A stretch of 64,000 bases of DNA from Maritalea sp051251695. GTDB taxonomy: Bacteria > Pseudomonadota > Alphaproteobacteria > Rhizobiales > Devosiaceae. Both the position numbers and the translations under genes were made by a program. This document shows, piece by piece, positions 1 through 7,264 of this stretch (position 1 is its first letter; each line of letters starts with the position of its first letter). Below the pieces are notes generated by a model that worked only from the letters and a program-made list of their open reading frames with translations, was not told the DNA's origin and did no database searches. The stretch spans positions 1 through 64,000 of the forward strand of contig NZ_JBPOEU010000017.1 in assembly GCF_051251695.1 (NCBI RefSeq). Direction: 5' to 3'.

Positions 1-117
1 TCGGCTCGACTGCGACCTGAGCAATAAACCCGGAAAATGCTCCAACTGGGTGGTCTAAAAAGTGGGAGCACGTCACAAACCGACAAATTCTCAAAATAAA
101 TGGAGGAGAGTTGGGTC

Positions 118-375
118 TCAGGTCAGAGTATATGCCAAAACCCAGCGATTGATGGTGCTATGATCAACCTCAAACCCGCGTTCGAGAAACATTTCTTCCA
201 GATCGCGATAGCTGAGCGGATAGCGCAAGTACCAAGCAACGGCCTGAACGATCAGCCACGCTTCAAACTGGCGTTCTTTGAGGTCACTTTTCGATTGGCG
301 CTTCAGTTTTTCAACAATGCTATTCAGAATCATAACGCAGAACTCCACAAATTCGGAGTTCGTTTCATCATTCAA
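118..375 (-). pseudogene. Truncated IS6-family transposase, N-terminal 85 residues
   Basis: The reading frame encodes the N-terminal region of an IS6-family transposase: the conserved block RYPLSYRDLEEMF followed by RGFEVDHSTINRWV, the zinc-finger/helix-turn-helix entry region of these enzymes. Full-length members have about 230 residues with a DDE catalytic core. Here the frame ends after WVLAYTLT, where intact copies continue WVLAYAPE-like into the core, so the protein is cut at the start of the catalytic domain. It is not expected to be functional. The cut lies close to position 118; the bases from 1 to 117 show no recognisable transposase coding. Confidence 0.75.
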
Positions 376-397
376 ATATCAAAACCGGGTTAACGGT

Positions 398-416
398 GAA
401 ACTTTGCGACAGGCCC
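398..416 (-). repeat. IS6-type terminal inverted repeat (single copy)
   Basis: On the minus strand this reads GGGCCTGTCGCAAAGTTTC, resembling the outer ends of IS6-family elements, and it sits a short distance upstream of the truncated transposase, as expected. No partner copy was found in positions 1-117. Confidence 0.6.
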
Positions 417-720
417 GTTTTAAGCGCGTGAGCAGATTTTCCACCAGCATTTTGCCCCCCAGATTGCTCGATTCTGTGCAATTGCTGGCGTAAATTTGTA
501 AGCTCTTGATGTCTGTCCTTATGCATTTGTTCGCCCGCCAAGTTCTACATGTTTTGGCTAGAGCCTTGATGTGACTCTTAAATTCCAGACTCCCTAAATG
601 TTCATGTTTTGTTCTATATGTCAATTTGAATGTGAAACGGAGGGTAGGACAATGCGTTGCGCAAAAGCGAATGACGCCATCTGTTTTGATCTATAGATTT
701 TCAGAACGTCAATGTTGTCT
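417..720. other. About 300 bases with no recognised gene
   Basis: Between the insertion-sequence end and the Dabb gene there is no convincing coding frame. The 81-codon minus-strand frame spanning 379-624 crosses the insertion-sequence end and has no recognisable motif. The segment is probably debris left by insertion and decay. Confidence 0.5.
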
Positions 721-1035
721 TCAACTCGCAACGTCTAAATCAAACACAATAATTCCGTTCGCACCATTGTTGCAAAGATCGCATAGACGGCCGCCCAAAG
801 CCTGGTGCGTGGGGTGTATCGCATAGGCTTCTAGTGCGGCCTTATTGGAAAAGTGGATCACGAAACCTGCATTGAAGGCCAATGATTTTTGTTCAAAATC
901 CCGATTGGGGCCAAAATCAAATTTCTCAACACCATCAAGACCACGGCTGAACTCTGACAGTTCAGAAAGGATCGCTTGTTGTTCGGCGGCATCCACATCA
1001 TCTCTAAAATCACAAAATACACAGTGAAGGATCAC
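721..1035 (-). CDS. Dabb-family (stress-responsive alpha/beta barrel) protein
   Basis: A 104-residue protein with the small ferredoxin-like Dabb fold pattern: an N-terminal beta strand (ILHCVFCDF), a helix with acidic and Leu-rich residues, a central FNAGFVIHFSNKAALEAY segment and a final Asp-rich strand. Dabb proteins are small cytosolic dimers linked to stress responses or polyketide cyclisation, and their substrate is usually unknown. The start is a GTG at 1033-1035 preceded by GGGAG at good spacing. It is divergent from the HD-domain gene about 95 bases away. Family is fairly secure, function is not. Confidence 0.7.
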   Translation of the reverse strand: MILHCVFCDFRDDVDAAEQQAILSELSEFSRGLDGVEKFDFGPNRDFEQKSLAFNAGFVIHFSNKAALEAYAIHPTHQALGGRLCDLCNNGANGIIVFDLDVAS

Positions 1036-1130
1036 GCTTTTGCTCCCATTTTCAAAATTACGATTTTTATCTGCTCATAATTTATCAGTTACGGGGTACA
1101 TTGTCTGGTAAAATTGGTGTGGAGCTTGAA

Positions 1131-1652
1131 ATGATGAACCTCAAACAAGCAAATGATCAACTCAATAAGCACCTTGGCCAAAGTGCAAAGGCAAGTCATT
1201 CGCGTGTTGTTGCATATTTAATGCGTGAGCTGGCCCAAATGTTACGCCAAGATAGAGGGCTATGGGAGGTCGTCGGACTTGTCCATGACTTGGACGAAAA
1301 TGTCACCAAAAACGACCGCTCGCGGCATGGCATGGTCACTGCGGAATGGTTGGATGGTCAGCTTTCTCAAGAAGCATTGGAGGCGATCAAGGCACATGAC
1401 CATCGAACAGGGGTCAAGGCTGAAACGAAAGTAGCGGATGCATTAAAACTGGCGGATGCGTTGGCTATTGCAGATGAGGACGCAGGACGTGCGCACATGG
1501 TTGAGATCGGTTCACGCATCGGCCAGAAACGACTTTTAGATCATCTAGGACACCGACCATACTTGCTTCCAATTATAGTTGAAAAGGCAGAGTGCTTGGG
1601 CATTGATTTAAAACATATTGCCGACATTGTGAAAGATGCGCCCGCACAATAA
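1131..1652 (+). CDS. HD-domain protein (putative metal-dependent phosphohydrolase)
   Basis: A 173-residue protein with an HD phosphohydrolase core: the first His in SHSRVVAYLM (residue about 23), the defining His-Asp pair in GLVHDLDENV (about 52-53), a later AHDHR motif and a final Asp in KLADALAIADE. Such proteins hydrolyse nucleotide or phosphate-ester substrates with bound metal; the substrate cannot be named from sequence. The ATG at 1131 is chosen because GGAG sits seven bases upstream; an in-frame TTG at 1101 lacks a ribosome site. It converges on the ECF41 sigma-factor gene with only four bases between stop codons. Confidence 0.7.
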   Translation: MMNLKQANDQLNKHLGQSAKASHSRVVAYLMRELAQMLRQDRGLWEVVGLVHDLDENVTKNDRSRHGMVTAEWLDGQLSQEALEAIKAHDHRTGVKAETKVADALKLADALAIADEDAGRAHMVEIGSRIGQKRLLDHLGHRPYLLPIIVEKAECLGIDLKHIADIVKDAPAQ

Positions 1653-1656
1653 CCAC

Positions 1657-2538
1657 TTATTCAAACACCACATGCCCCAACTTCTCTGGGTTGCGGACGA
1701 TGTAAAGTTGGGCGATTTGTCCGGCGTCTGTCCAATCGATGGACCATGTTTGCAAGCTACCGTCTGGCTCTTTTATTAAAATGCCGGGGTTGGCATTAAT
1801 GGAAATGAGTTTAAAGGCGAACGCTTTTGGTTGTGGGTTTTTCTTCAATAGGTTGACAAAAAATCGCATGATCTTTTCTCGCCCATAAATGGGGTTAAAG
1901 GTTGCGCTTTTGATGCCGCCACCATCGGTTACCATGACGGCGTCATCGGCTAAGAATTTTGAAAAGCCGTCTAGGTCGCCGGTTTTTAGGGCTTGGTGAA
2001 ATGACGTGATGAGTGGCTCTTGTATTTTGTGCGCTGGTCGTGTTTCAGGCCGATGATCACGCACCTTTTGCCGCGCTCGGGAAGCCAATTTACGGCAACT
2101 TGGCTCTGAGCGGTCTAAGGTATTTGCGATCTCATCAAAGCCTAAATCAAAAACGTCATGTAATAAAAAGGCGGCGCGTTCGGCGGGGGAGAGCTTTTCT
2201 AGCGTTAGGATGAGCGCAAAAGAAACATCGTCGGCAATTTCTTTGGCGTGATCAGGTCGCATTTTATCACCCAGATTATTTTGTTCGAGCAACGGTTCGG
2301 GCAACCACGCGCCGATATATGTTTCTCTTTTGCGCTTTGTGGCGCGCAGTTGATCAAGACAAAGGCGGGTCACAATGGTGGAAAGAAAACTGGGCGGGCT
2401 ATCAATTACTGTTTGATCGATATTGTGCCAACGCACCCACGCATCTTGAATGATATCTTCAGCCTCGGTGACAGATCCAAGCATTCGATAAGCGAGCCCC
2501 ATGAGGCGAGGACGTTGTTTTTCAAAAATGTCGGTCAT
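1657..2538 (-). CDS. ECF41-type RNA polymerase sigma factor with C-terminal SnoaL-like domain
   Basis: A 293-residue ECF sigma factor. Residues about 1-75 are sigma region 2 (RPRLMGLAYRMLGSVTEAEDI, then DAWVRW), followed by region 4 with a helix-turn-helix (LSPAERAAFLLHDVFDLGFDEI), and then an extra C-terminal domain of about 110 residues of the SnoaL/NTF2 type carrying TDGGG. The fused NTF2-like domain and DGGG motif are hallmarks of group ECF41, in which this domain modulates activity in place of an anti-sigma factor. The ATG at 2538 is preceded by AGAGGA at good spacing, and the likely promoter lies upstream of it, ruling out the longer 2613 start. Target genes are unknown; the classical carboxymuconolactone decarboxylase or DoxX partner is not adjacent. 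Confidence 0.85.
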   Translation of the reverse strand: MTDIFEKQRPRLMGLAYRMLGSVTEAEDIIQDAWVRWHNIDQTVIDSPPSFLSTIVTRLCLDQLRATKRKRETYIGAWLPEPLLEQNNLGDKMRPDHAKEIADDVSFALILTLEKLSPAERAAFLLHDVFDLGFDEIANTLDRSEPSCRKLASRARQKVRDHRPETRPAHKIQEPLITSFHQALKTGDLDGFSKFLADDAVMVTDGGGIKSATFNPIYGREKIMRFFVNLLKKNPQPKAFAFKLISINANPGILIKEPDGSLQTWSIDWTDAGQIAQLYIVRNPEKLGHVVFE

Positions 2539-2575
2539 TTGCCGCGTCCTCTTTTCATTCATATCTACCAATATA

Positions 2576-2602
2576 GACGTATCAGGGCAGTAAAAAGTGA
2601 CA
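2576..2602 (-). promoter_or_regulatory. Candidate ECF41 autoregulatory promoter
   Basis: Read on the minus strand, TGTCACT (2596-2602) is followed after 16 bases by CGTC (2576-2579). This fits the bipartite promoter described for ECF41 sigma factors (TGTCAC-type -35 and CGTC -10). It lies 38 bases upstream of the preferred sigma-factor start codon, as expected for autoregulation. Confidence 0.6.
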
Positions 2603-2818
2603 TGTCTGGTCACAAATTATGCCTTTCAACGAAAAATCAACGGCAGTCGCAGCTGGGTTTTCTACTTTTGTGGGGCGGGTTTATACCGCCTTGAAACGGG
2701 CGAAAAACATCTCAAATGTTGCAACTTGAAAGATCTAGATTCCAATATTTGAATTGCGATAGATCATTGCATCCACCGATATATGGGATAATTTAAGTTT
2801 ACCTTGAGGGGGGGATCA

Positions 2819-3613
2819 ATGAGCGAACAAAGCAAAACAGCCTATCAGCCGCCGAAACTACCGGCCGTAAAATCAATTACATTTGACCATGTGCGCGCGG
2901 CGCTACTGGCTGGGTGGCAGGATTTTTTAAAGGCGCCGATCTATGGGTTGGTGTTTGGCGGATTTTATGTCGTCGGGGGCTTGCTGATTTGGGCCGGATT
3001 GATGCTGTACAATATGCCATGGATGATCATTCCGGTGGCGATTGGGTTTCCCTTGGTTGGCCCCTTTGTGGCGGTCGGGCTTTATGAGGTTAGCCGTCGT
3101 TTGCTGGATGGCAAACCGCTCATATGGCGTGAAATTTTTCTGCTGATATTGGGCCAGCGGGAACGTCAACTTGGCTGGATGGCATTTGTGGTGCTGTTTA
3201 TCTTCTGGGTATGGATATATCAAATTAGACTGCTGCTGGCGCTGTTCTTAGGCTTTAAGAGCTTTTCTTCCATTGGCGAATTTGTCAGCGTGATCACCAC
3301 AACGCCCGAAGGGATCGGGTTTTTGATTGTGGGCACTTTGGTTGGTGCGGGTATTGCGTTTGTTCTTTATGCCTCTACCGTCGTGGCTATGCCCTTGCTA
3401 ATGGACAGGGACATCGACTTTGTGTCGGCGATTATTGTCAGCTTTAAATCTGTCTTGAGCAATCTGGTGCCAATGCTTGGATTTGCCCTGATTGTTGGGG
3501 TCTTGACGACCATCGCCATGGTGCCAGCCTTTTTGGGGCTTTTGATTGTGCTGCCGGTTTTAGGGCATGCCACTTGGCACCTTTATGGTCAGGTGGTTGA
3601 AACCAGCACATAG
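2819..3613 (+). CDS. DUF2189 family integral membrane protein
   Basis: A 264-residue inner-membrane protein with about six hydrophobic segments after a short cytoplasmic N-terminus (YQPPKLPAVKSI). The GWQDFLKAPIYGLVFGGFY opening and the PLVGPFVAVGLYEVSRRL segment are typical of DUF2189, a widespread proteobacterial membrane family of unknown function. The ATG at 2819 follows a GAGGGGGG ribosome site; a TTG at 2804 is rejected because it would lie in front of that site. The gene is divergent from the ECF41 sigma factor across about 280 bases and might share its regulation, but no ECF41-type promoter was seen in front of it. Confidence 0.75.
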   Translation: MSEQSKTAYQPPKLPAVKSITFDHVRAALLAGWQDFLKAPIYGLVFGGFYVVGGLLIWAGLMLYNMPWMIIPVAIGFPLVGPFVAVGLYEVSRRLLDGKPLIWREIFLLILGQRERQLGWMAFVVLFIFWVWIYQIRLLLALFLGFKSFSSIGEFVSVITTTPEGIGFLIVGTLVGAGIAFVLYASTVVAMPLLMDRDIDFVSAIIVSFKSVLSNLVPMLGFALIVGVLTTIAMVPAFLGLLIVLPVLGHATWHLYGQVVETST

Positions 3614-3624
3614 CTCAGGTTCAA

Positions 3625-4695
3625 TTATTGTGCCAGTTCGGGGTGTTCGTAGGCTTCGGGATAGGTCATGGGAAAAGAGGGGCCCAACGGGACCACATTG
3701 TTCCATGATCGGCCAAAATATCCTTGGCGGCAATGTATCAGCGAACCACTTGATGCCACGCCGGGCAATGCAAAGACCCGACATAGCCAGCGCCAAAGAT
3801 GCGGGTAGTTTAAAATTTTCGCGCCATTTAACTTCATGCGCAAATAATAGACCGGGTCGTGCCGGTAAAGGGTTGGGAAAAGGCGTAAATCGGCTTCTGT
3901 AAAATGCTCACCTGTTAAAAACGGACGATCATCTTTTGCGAGGCGGTTTTCCAACATATTAAGGGCGTTGAAGTAGTTTTCATACGCGGTGGCGTAGATG
4001 GTTTGGTCGGACGAAAACCCGGCTTTATATGCGCCATTATTGATGTTCACATAGATGAAATGATTGAGCTCATCAATTTCATCCCGTACGGCCGCGTTGC
4101 CTTGACCTTCCGGATAGAGGTCAGGCCGCTCTGCATCTGAAAAAGAACTGCCAAGTTGTTTGGCCTGCTTGTTGAGCATGCGCACGATCTCGGCGCTTTC
4201 ATTCGTTACAATTTGCTTTTGCTTTTTATCATAAAGAATGGGCACCGAAGCTTCGCTTGAGCCTTCGGCTTGATAGATTTGTGTGGCCAATCGGAACTGA
4301 TTTCCGGTGGCAGTTTCAAATGTACATTCAGCCAATGTGTCGCCACTCAGCGTTGCGATGCGCGTTGGGTTAAACTCCCAACGCCCAGCCTCAACAGGGT
4401 CATCTTCAGTTGTGCGATTGGGGAAGGCAACATCCATGGTGACGGTTTCAGAAAGGCCCAAAACACTTCTCGCCATCGTTACACGGTGGCACCAAGGGCA
4501 ATTGAGGGCGACAAAAAGATGATACCGATCGGGCGCTGCAGGAAACTCATCCGCTTCGCCAAGTATGCTGCGAAACGCGCTAACACCGCGAACGAATTCT
4601 CCCTTTTTCCGGCGTGCCGCCGCATCGGTTTGAGATTCTTCGGTTGAGGTATCGGTGCGATCAGTTGGGGACATTTGGGTGCTCGTATTGTTCAT
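3625..4695 (-). CDS. Glutathionyl-hydroquinone reductase (Xi-class glutathione transferase)
   Basis: A 356-residue cytosolic enzyme of the YqjG/PcpF type, which removes glutathione from glutathionyl-hydroquinones using a catalytic cysteine. The active-site motif LNCPWCHR is at residue about 66 in the thioredoxin-like domain; the helical C-terminal domain carries the family signature ADLRLFPTLYRHDPVYY. Length is a little above the usual 310-330 because of a polar N-terminal extension rich in Thr, Ser and Glu. The ATG at 4695 is preferred over an upstream TTG at 4701, but neither has a Shine-Dalgarno; a terminator-like hairpin ends just upstream. Divergent MarR and tandem operator sites suggest induction by quinone or electrophile stress. 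Confidence 0.85.
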   Translation of the reverse strand: MNNTSTQMSPTDRTDTSTEESQTDAAARRKKGEFVRGVSAFRSILGEADEFPAAPDRYHLFVALNCPWCHRVTMARSVLGLSETVTMDVAFPNRTTEDDPVEAGRWEFNPTRIATLSGDTLAECTFETATGNQFRLATQIYQAEGSSEASVPILYDKKQKQIVTNESAEIVRMLNKQAKQLGSSFSDAERPDLYPEGQGNAAVRDEIDELNHFIYVNINNGAYKAGFSSDQTIYATAYENYFNALNMLENRLAKDDRPFLTGEHFTEADLRLFPTLYRHDPVYYLRMKLNGAKILNYPHLWRWLCRVFALPGVASSGSLIHCRQGYFGRSWNNVVPLGPSFPMTYPEAYEHPELAQ

Positions 4696-4706
4696 ATTCA
4701 ATAAAA

Positions 4707-4736
4707 CGGGCCGTGACTTGGTTTAAGTCACGACCC
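4707..4736 (-). terminator. Hairpin with U-rich tail directly in front of the hydroquinone reductase gene (attenuator candidate)
   Basis: On the minus strand a 12-base arm GGGTCGTGACTT (4725-4736) pairs with AAGTCACGGCCC (4708-4719), one position a T-G wobble, around a five-base loop; it is followed by GTTTTATT. This is an intrinsic-terminator shape ending about 12 bases before the start codon, so it would stop or retard transcription into the gene unless relieved. Confidence 0.5.
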
Positions 4737-4748
4737 ATCTCAATATTC

Positions 4749-4766
4749 TAAAAAGGCATAAGCCTT
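4749..4766 (-). terminator. Short terminator-like hairpin after the 24-codon leader ORF
   Basis: On the minus strand AAGGC-TTAT-GCCTT is followed by additional T residues (complement of the A-run at 4750-4754). It lies about 45 bases downstream of the leader ORF stop codon and upstream of the hydroquinone reductase gene. Confidence 0.45.
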
Positions 4767-4811
4767 GTGGCATGCAGATGAGAGCTGCATTTTGCCCCGA
4801 AAGGAGTTGAT

Positions 4812-4886
4812 TTAGCGGTGCGTTGGCTCCGCTTGCATCACCCCAATTCCAAAGCCCAAACCTTTTTGTGAATAATGATTAGACAT
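4812..4886 (-). CDS. 24-residue leader ORF upstream of glutathionyl-hydroquinone reductase
   Basis: A 24-codon frame beginning MSNHYSQKGL, with a Gly-rich centre and ending EPTHR. It is preceded by AGGAGGTGATC (4889-4899), an 11-base match to the anti-Shine-Dalgarno of 16S rRNA, with the AGGAGG core seven bases from the ATG: the strongest ribosome site seen in this window. Between its stop codon and the next gene are two terminator-like hairpins. It lies between the MarR operator sites and the hydroquinone reductase gene, so it would be the first frame on that transcript. No homologue is recognised. It could be a regulatory leader peptide or a tiny stress protein; that it is translated is inferred from the ribosome site. 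Confidence 0.55.
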   Translation of the reverse strand: MSNHYSQKGLGFGIGVMQAEPTHR

Positions 4887-4965
4887 CGGATCACCTCCTC
4901 TCAGCTGTTAATGTTGCCCTCAGATTGATCGCGAAATAGGAATTCGTCAAGAAAAACTTAGTTGA

Positions 4966-4994
4966 TTGTATATTACAACTATTGTATATTGCAG
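4966..4994. promoter_or_regulatory. Tandem MarR-type operator sites
   Basis: TTGTA-TAT-TACAA (4966-4978) is a perfect inverted repeat; 16 bases on, TTGTA-TAT-TGCAG (4982-4994) is a degenerate copy. They sit immediately in front of the MarR start codon and between two divergent genes, the typical place for MarR autoregulation. Assignment is by position and symmetry. Confidence 0.6.
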
Positions 4995-4999
4995 CTATT

Positions 5000-5431
5000 A
5001 TGATGGATTTTGAAGACATATCGTTGCACTGGATTAACCGTTTGGGGTTTCTTATCCGGCGTGAATTGGCCGATCGATTTAAGGCCAATGGTCACAATAT
5101 TGGGGCTGAAGAATGGGCAGTTCTGTTGCACCTATGGCGTCAGGATGGTCTTGCCCCCAGTGATATTGCAGATGCGACCATTAAAGACCGCACCACCATC
5201 ACCAGGTTCATCGATGGTATGGAAAAAAAGGGTCTGGTCACCCGAAAAGCGGACCCTAAGGATCGGAGGCGGTTTCAAATTGTTTTGACCGAGCAGGGGC
5301 GTGATCTTGAGGCGCAACTGGTGCCGATTGCAAAAGAGCTTATTGGCCAAGCTCATGCAGGGTTGAACCAAGATGAGCAAAAAACATTGGTATCTTTGTT
5401 GCGCAAAATGACAGGCAATTTAACCGGATAG
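5000..5431 (+). CDS. MarR-family transcriptional regulator
   Basis: A 143-residue winged-helix regulator. The DNA-binding core is at residues about 45-100: LAPSDIADATIKDRTTITRFIDGMEKKGLVTRKADPKDRR, with the MarR wing consensus DxRRxxIxLT seen as DPKDRRRFQIVLTEQG. N- and C-terminal helices form the dimer interface. MarR proteins repress neighbouring detoxification genes and release DNA on binding phenolics or on thiol oxidation. Start is ATG at 5000 (or 5003): the TTG at 4982 lies inside the operator repeat. No ribosome site is evident, so the message may be leaderless. It is followed after nine bases by the deiodinase-like gene and is divergent from the hydroquinone reductase. Confidence 0.85.
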   Translation: MMDFEDISLHWINRLGFLIRRELADRFKANGHNIGAEEWAVLLHLWRQDGLAPSDIADATIKDRTTITRFIDGMEKKGLVTRKADPKDRRRFQIVLTEQGRDLEAQLVPIAKELIGQAHAGLNQDEQKTLVSLLRKMTGNLTG

Positions 5432-5440
5432 GAGCGAAAA

Positions 5441-6154
5441 ATGACTGAGTATAATTATGCTGAATTTTCAACAGGCGACTATAATTTGACCACCTTTCAT
5501 GGGCCGCAATTGGGCACGAAGGCACCAAATTTCACGCTGCAAGACGTTGGTGGCGAAGAAGTTGATTTACTTGGTTTTGATGGGCAGTTCTTGGTGCTGG
5601 AAATTGGCTCTATCACATGTCCTCTTTTCCAAGGGCGACGGGGTGGCATGACCGATTTGGTCAAGAAATATCCCAATATTGATTTTGCGGTTTTGTATGT
5701 GCGTGAAGCGCATCCGGGCAAAAGTATCGGCGCTCACGACAATTTTGATCAAAAGAAAGCATGTGCCACCCGTCTGGCTGCAGACGGTGAAGGCCGTCGC
5801 ATTCTGGTGGATGATTTTGAAGGCACTGCGCACAGTGCCTATGGGTCATATCCAAATGCGGTTTTTATCATCAATAAAAACGGCTGTGTATTGTTCCGGG
5901 CTGATTGGAACAACCCGGGCGCAACAGCAAAAGCGTTGAAAAACTTGCTCAATGGCAAACCGGCGAATGTGAAGAGCTACTTTAAACCAGCACGTCCCGA
6001 TATTGTTGTTAAAACAATGAAGGATAGCGGCAAAGGATCGCTCGCGGATTTCCTGAAGGGATTGCCCATATTGATCTGGAAGAACCTCATCCGGCGCAAT
6101 TTTTTATTGCTGTTCAATCGCGAACCCAAAGTGATGCCAAACGCTGATTGCTAA
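5441..6154 (+). CDS. Deiodinase-like thioredoxin-fold protein (Cys form)
   Basis: A 237-residue protein with a peroxiredoxin-like start (LGTKAPNFTLQDVGG) and a single active-site cysteine in GSITCPLFQ at residue about 60. The LYVREAHPG segment and later FRADWNNPG are typical of the bacterial iodothyronine-deiodinase-related family, in which a Sec or Cys occupies the TCP position. Bacterial members probably act as thiol peroxidases or reductases; iodothyronine is not their substrate. It has a good AGGAG site and lies nine bases behind marR, so the two are co-transcribed. It ends overlapping the convergent HEXXH gene by four bases. A peroxiredoxin-like antioxidant role alongside the hydroquinone reductase is an inference. 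Confidence 0.65.
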   Translation: MTEYNYAEFSTGDYNLTTFHGPQLGTKAPNFTLQDVGGEEVDLLGFDGQFLVLEIGSITCPLFQGRRGGMTDLVKKYPNIDFAVLYVREAHPGKSIGAHDNFDQKKACATRLAADGEGRRILVDDFEGTAHSAYGSYPNAVFIINKNGCVLFRADWNNPGATAKALKNLLNGKPANVKSYFKPARPDIVVKTMKDSGKGSLADFLKGLPILIWKNLIRRNFLLLFNREPKVMPNADC

Positions 6155-7116
6155 TTTATGGCAAATGGCCCCCGGCAGCTTTCATGATCCTGAGAAAGCT
6201 GCAGCCGCACCTCAGGCGATGTCATATCATAGGACAAAAGCGCTTCTGCCAAGTCTAACTTTTGGGTGAATTTGGCGGCGGTAAAAATATCATTTTGTGC
6301 GAGAGCCAATTGGCCATCAGCATAGATGTTGAACGAAAATCCAAAATGATGCTTGAACACATAGGCAGAAAAGGCTTGAGCAAATTGTTCTTTTGGTGAG
6401 CAGATATCGTATGCTCGGGTAAAACCGCTATCCTTGTCCAAATCAATGGAAATTTTTGCTTGCGATTTGCTTTCTAAAAAGCTGCAATTATTGGATGGCG
6501 CAATTGTGCTGTTGGCCGCTTGATCAGTTTTTGTGCAATGTTGAGGCCCATTTTGTAAATATATTTGCTCAATATGGTGGGCGATTTCGTGGGCATAGGC
6601 GACAGCAAATCCGGGATCAAAAACCAGGTCTGGTTCTTTAGATTGTTGAAACTCAATCCAGAGTTCACGCCGGTCAGCATATTTAACAAAAAGATCTTTG
6701 AATTTGTAACCCGCATGGGCCCATAAAACCCTGTCGGCAAAAAGGAATTCTCGGTTTTTCAACATGCTCCAAGCAATGCTCATTTGGCCATCTTCATAAA
6801 AAAGGCCACCCGGCGCCTGATCGAGATAGTGAACGAAATTGATCCGCTCAAGGGAACATGTTGCTTGTTTGACAAGCGGCGGCGAATTCAGAAAAACACG
6901 GATGAATTCGAGGTCTGCGTTGGGAAAGTCAGGGTCTGACTTTTGGCATTCCCCGTCCCGATCTGGACGGTCTTGAAAACAAACATAGTCTTGGATCGGT
7001 TTAGCGCACTCAATCTCAAACTGCGAACGTAACACCACATATTCGTGAAAAACGGGAACCGTTGCGATGAGCGAAACGAGGAAGAATGTGCCGACAAAAA
7101 GTGGATAAAAGCGCAT
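6151..7116 (-). CDS. Membrane-anchored HEXXH protein, putative zinc metalloprotease
   Basis: A 321-residue protein with one N-terminal hydrophobic segment (residues about 5-22) that could be a signal anchor, then a Cys-containing periplasmic part. A zincin motif HEIAHH is at residues 176-181, and PKEQFAQAF near 241-249 offers a candidate third ligand Glu. Several cysteines (CVC-like spacing near 37-57, then 87, 194, 211, 239) would suit disulfides in the periplasm. No family is recognised beyond the zincin motif. It is convergent with the deiodinase-like gene. Peptidase activity is inferred from the motif alone. Confidence 0.5.
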   Translation of the reverse strand: MRFYPLFVGTFFLVSLIATVPVFHEYVVLRSQFEIECAKPIQDYVCFQDRPDRDGECQKSDPDFPNADLEFIRVFLNSPPLVKQATCSLERINFVHYLDQAPGGLFYEDGQMSIAWSMLKNREFLFADRVLWAHAGYKFKDLFVKYADRRELWIEFQQSKEPDLVFDPGFAVAYAHEIAHHIEQIYLQNGPQHCTKTDQAANSTIAPSNNCSFLESKSQAKISIDLDKDSGFTRAYDICSPKEQFAQAFSAYVFKHHFGFSFNIYADGQLALAQNDIFTAAKFTQKLDLAEALLSYDMTSPEVRLQLSQDHESCRGPFAIN

Positions 7117-7264
7117 GTTGGAGCTTCAATAAGTTTTAAATTTCATAAAGCTTACCCGCCATCGGCATAACTGACCAGTAAAATACATCTCAACGAATGC
7201 AAAGGAAAGTCGGCTAGCGGTTGGAGGAGCTACCAATCGTTTATTGGACCATCATGAATTTGCC

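Larger units (their letters stand above)
118..416 (-). mobile_element. IS6-family insertion sequence remnant (5' end only)
   Basis: The segment holds the start of an IS6/IS26-type transposase (minus strand, 375 down to 118) and, about 22 bases upstream of its start codon, a sequence that reads GGGCCTGTCGCAAAGTTTC on the minus strand (398-416). That resembles the terminal inverted repeat of IS6-family elements, which contain CTGTCGCAAA-like ends. The catalytic DDE part and the other inverted repeat are absent, so this is a decayed one-ended fragment that cannot move itself. Family assignment rests on the protein motif and the terminal repeat together. Confidence 0.7.

Noticed and set aside
2539..2613. 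N-terminal extension of the ECF41 sigma factor
   Set aside because: It would place the start codon upstream of the candidate promoter, and the sigma region 2 homology begins after ATG 2538.
4982..4999. TTG start for MarR
   Set aside because: It lies inside the second operator repeat and adds residues not found in the family.
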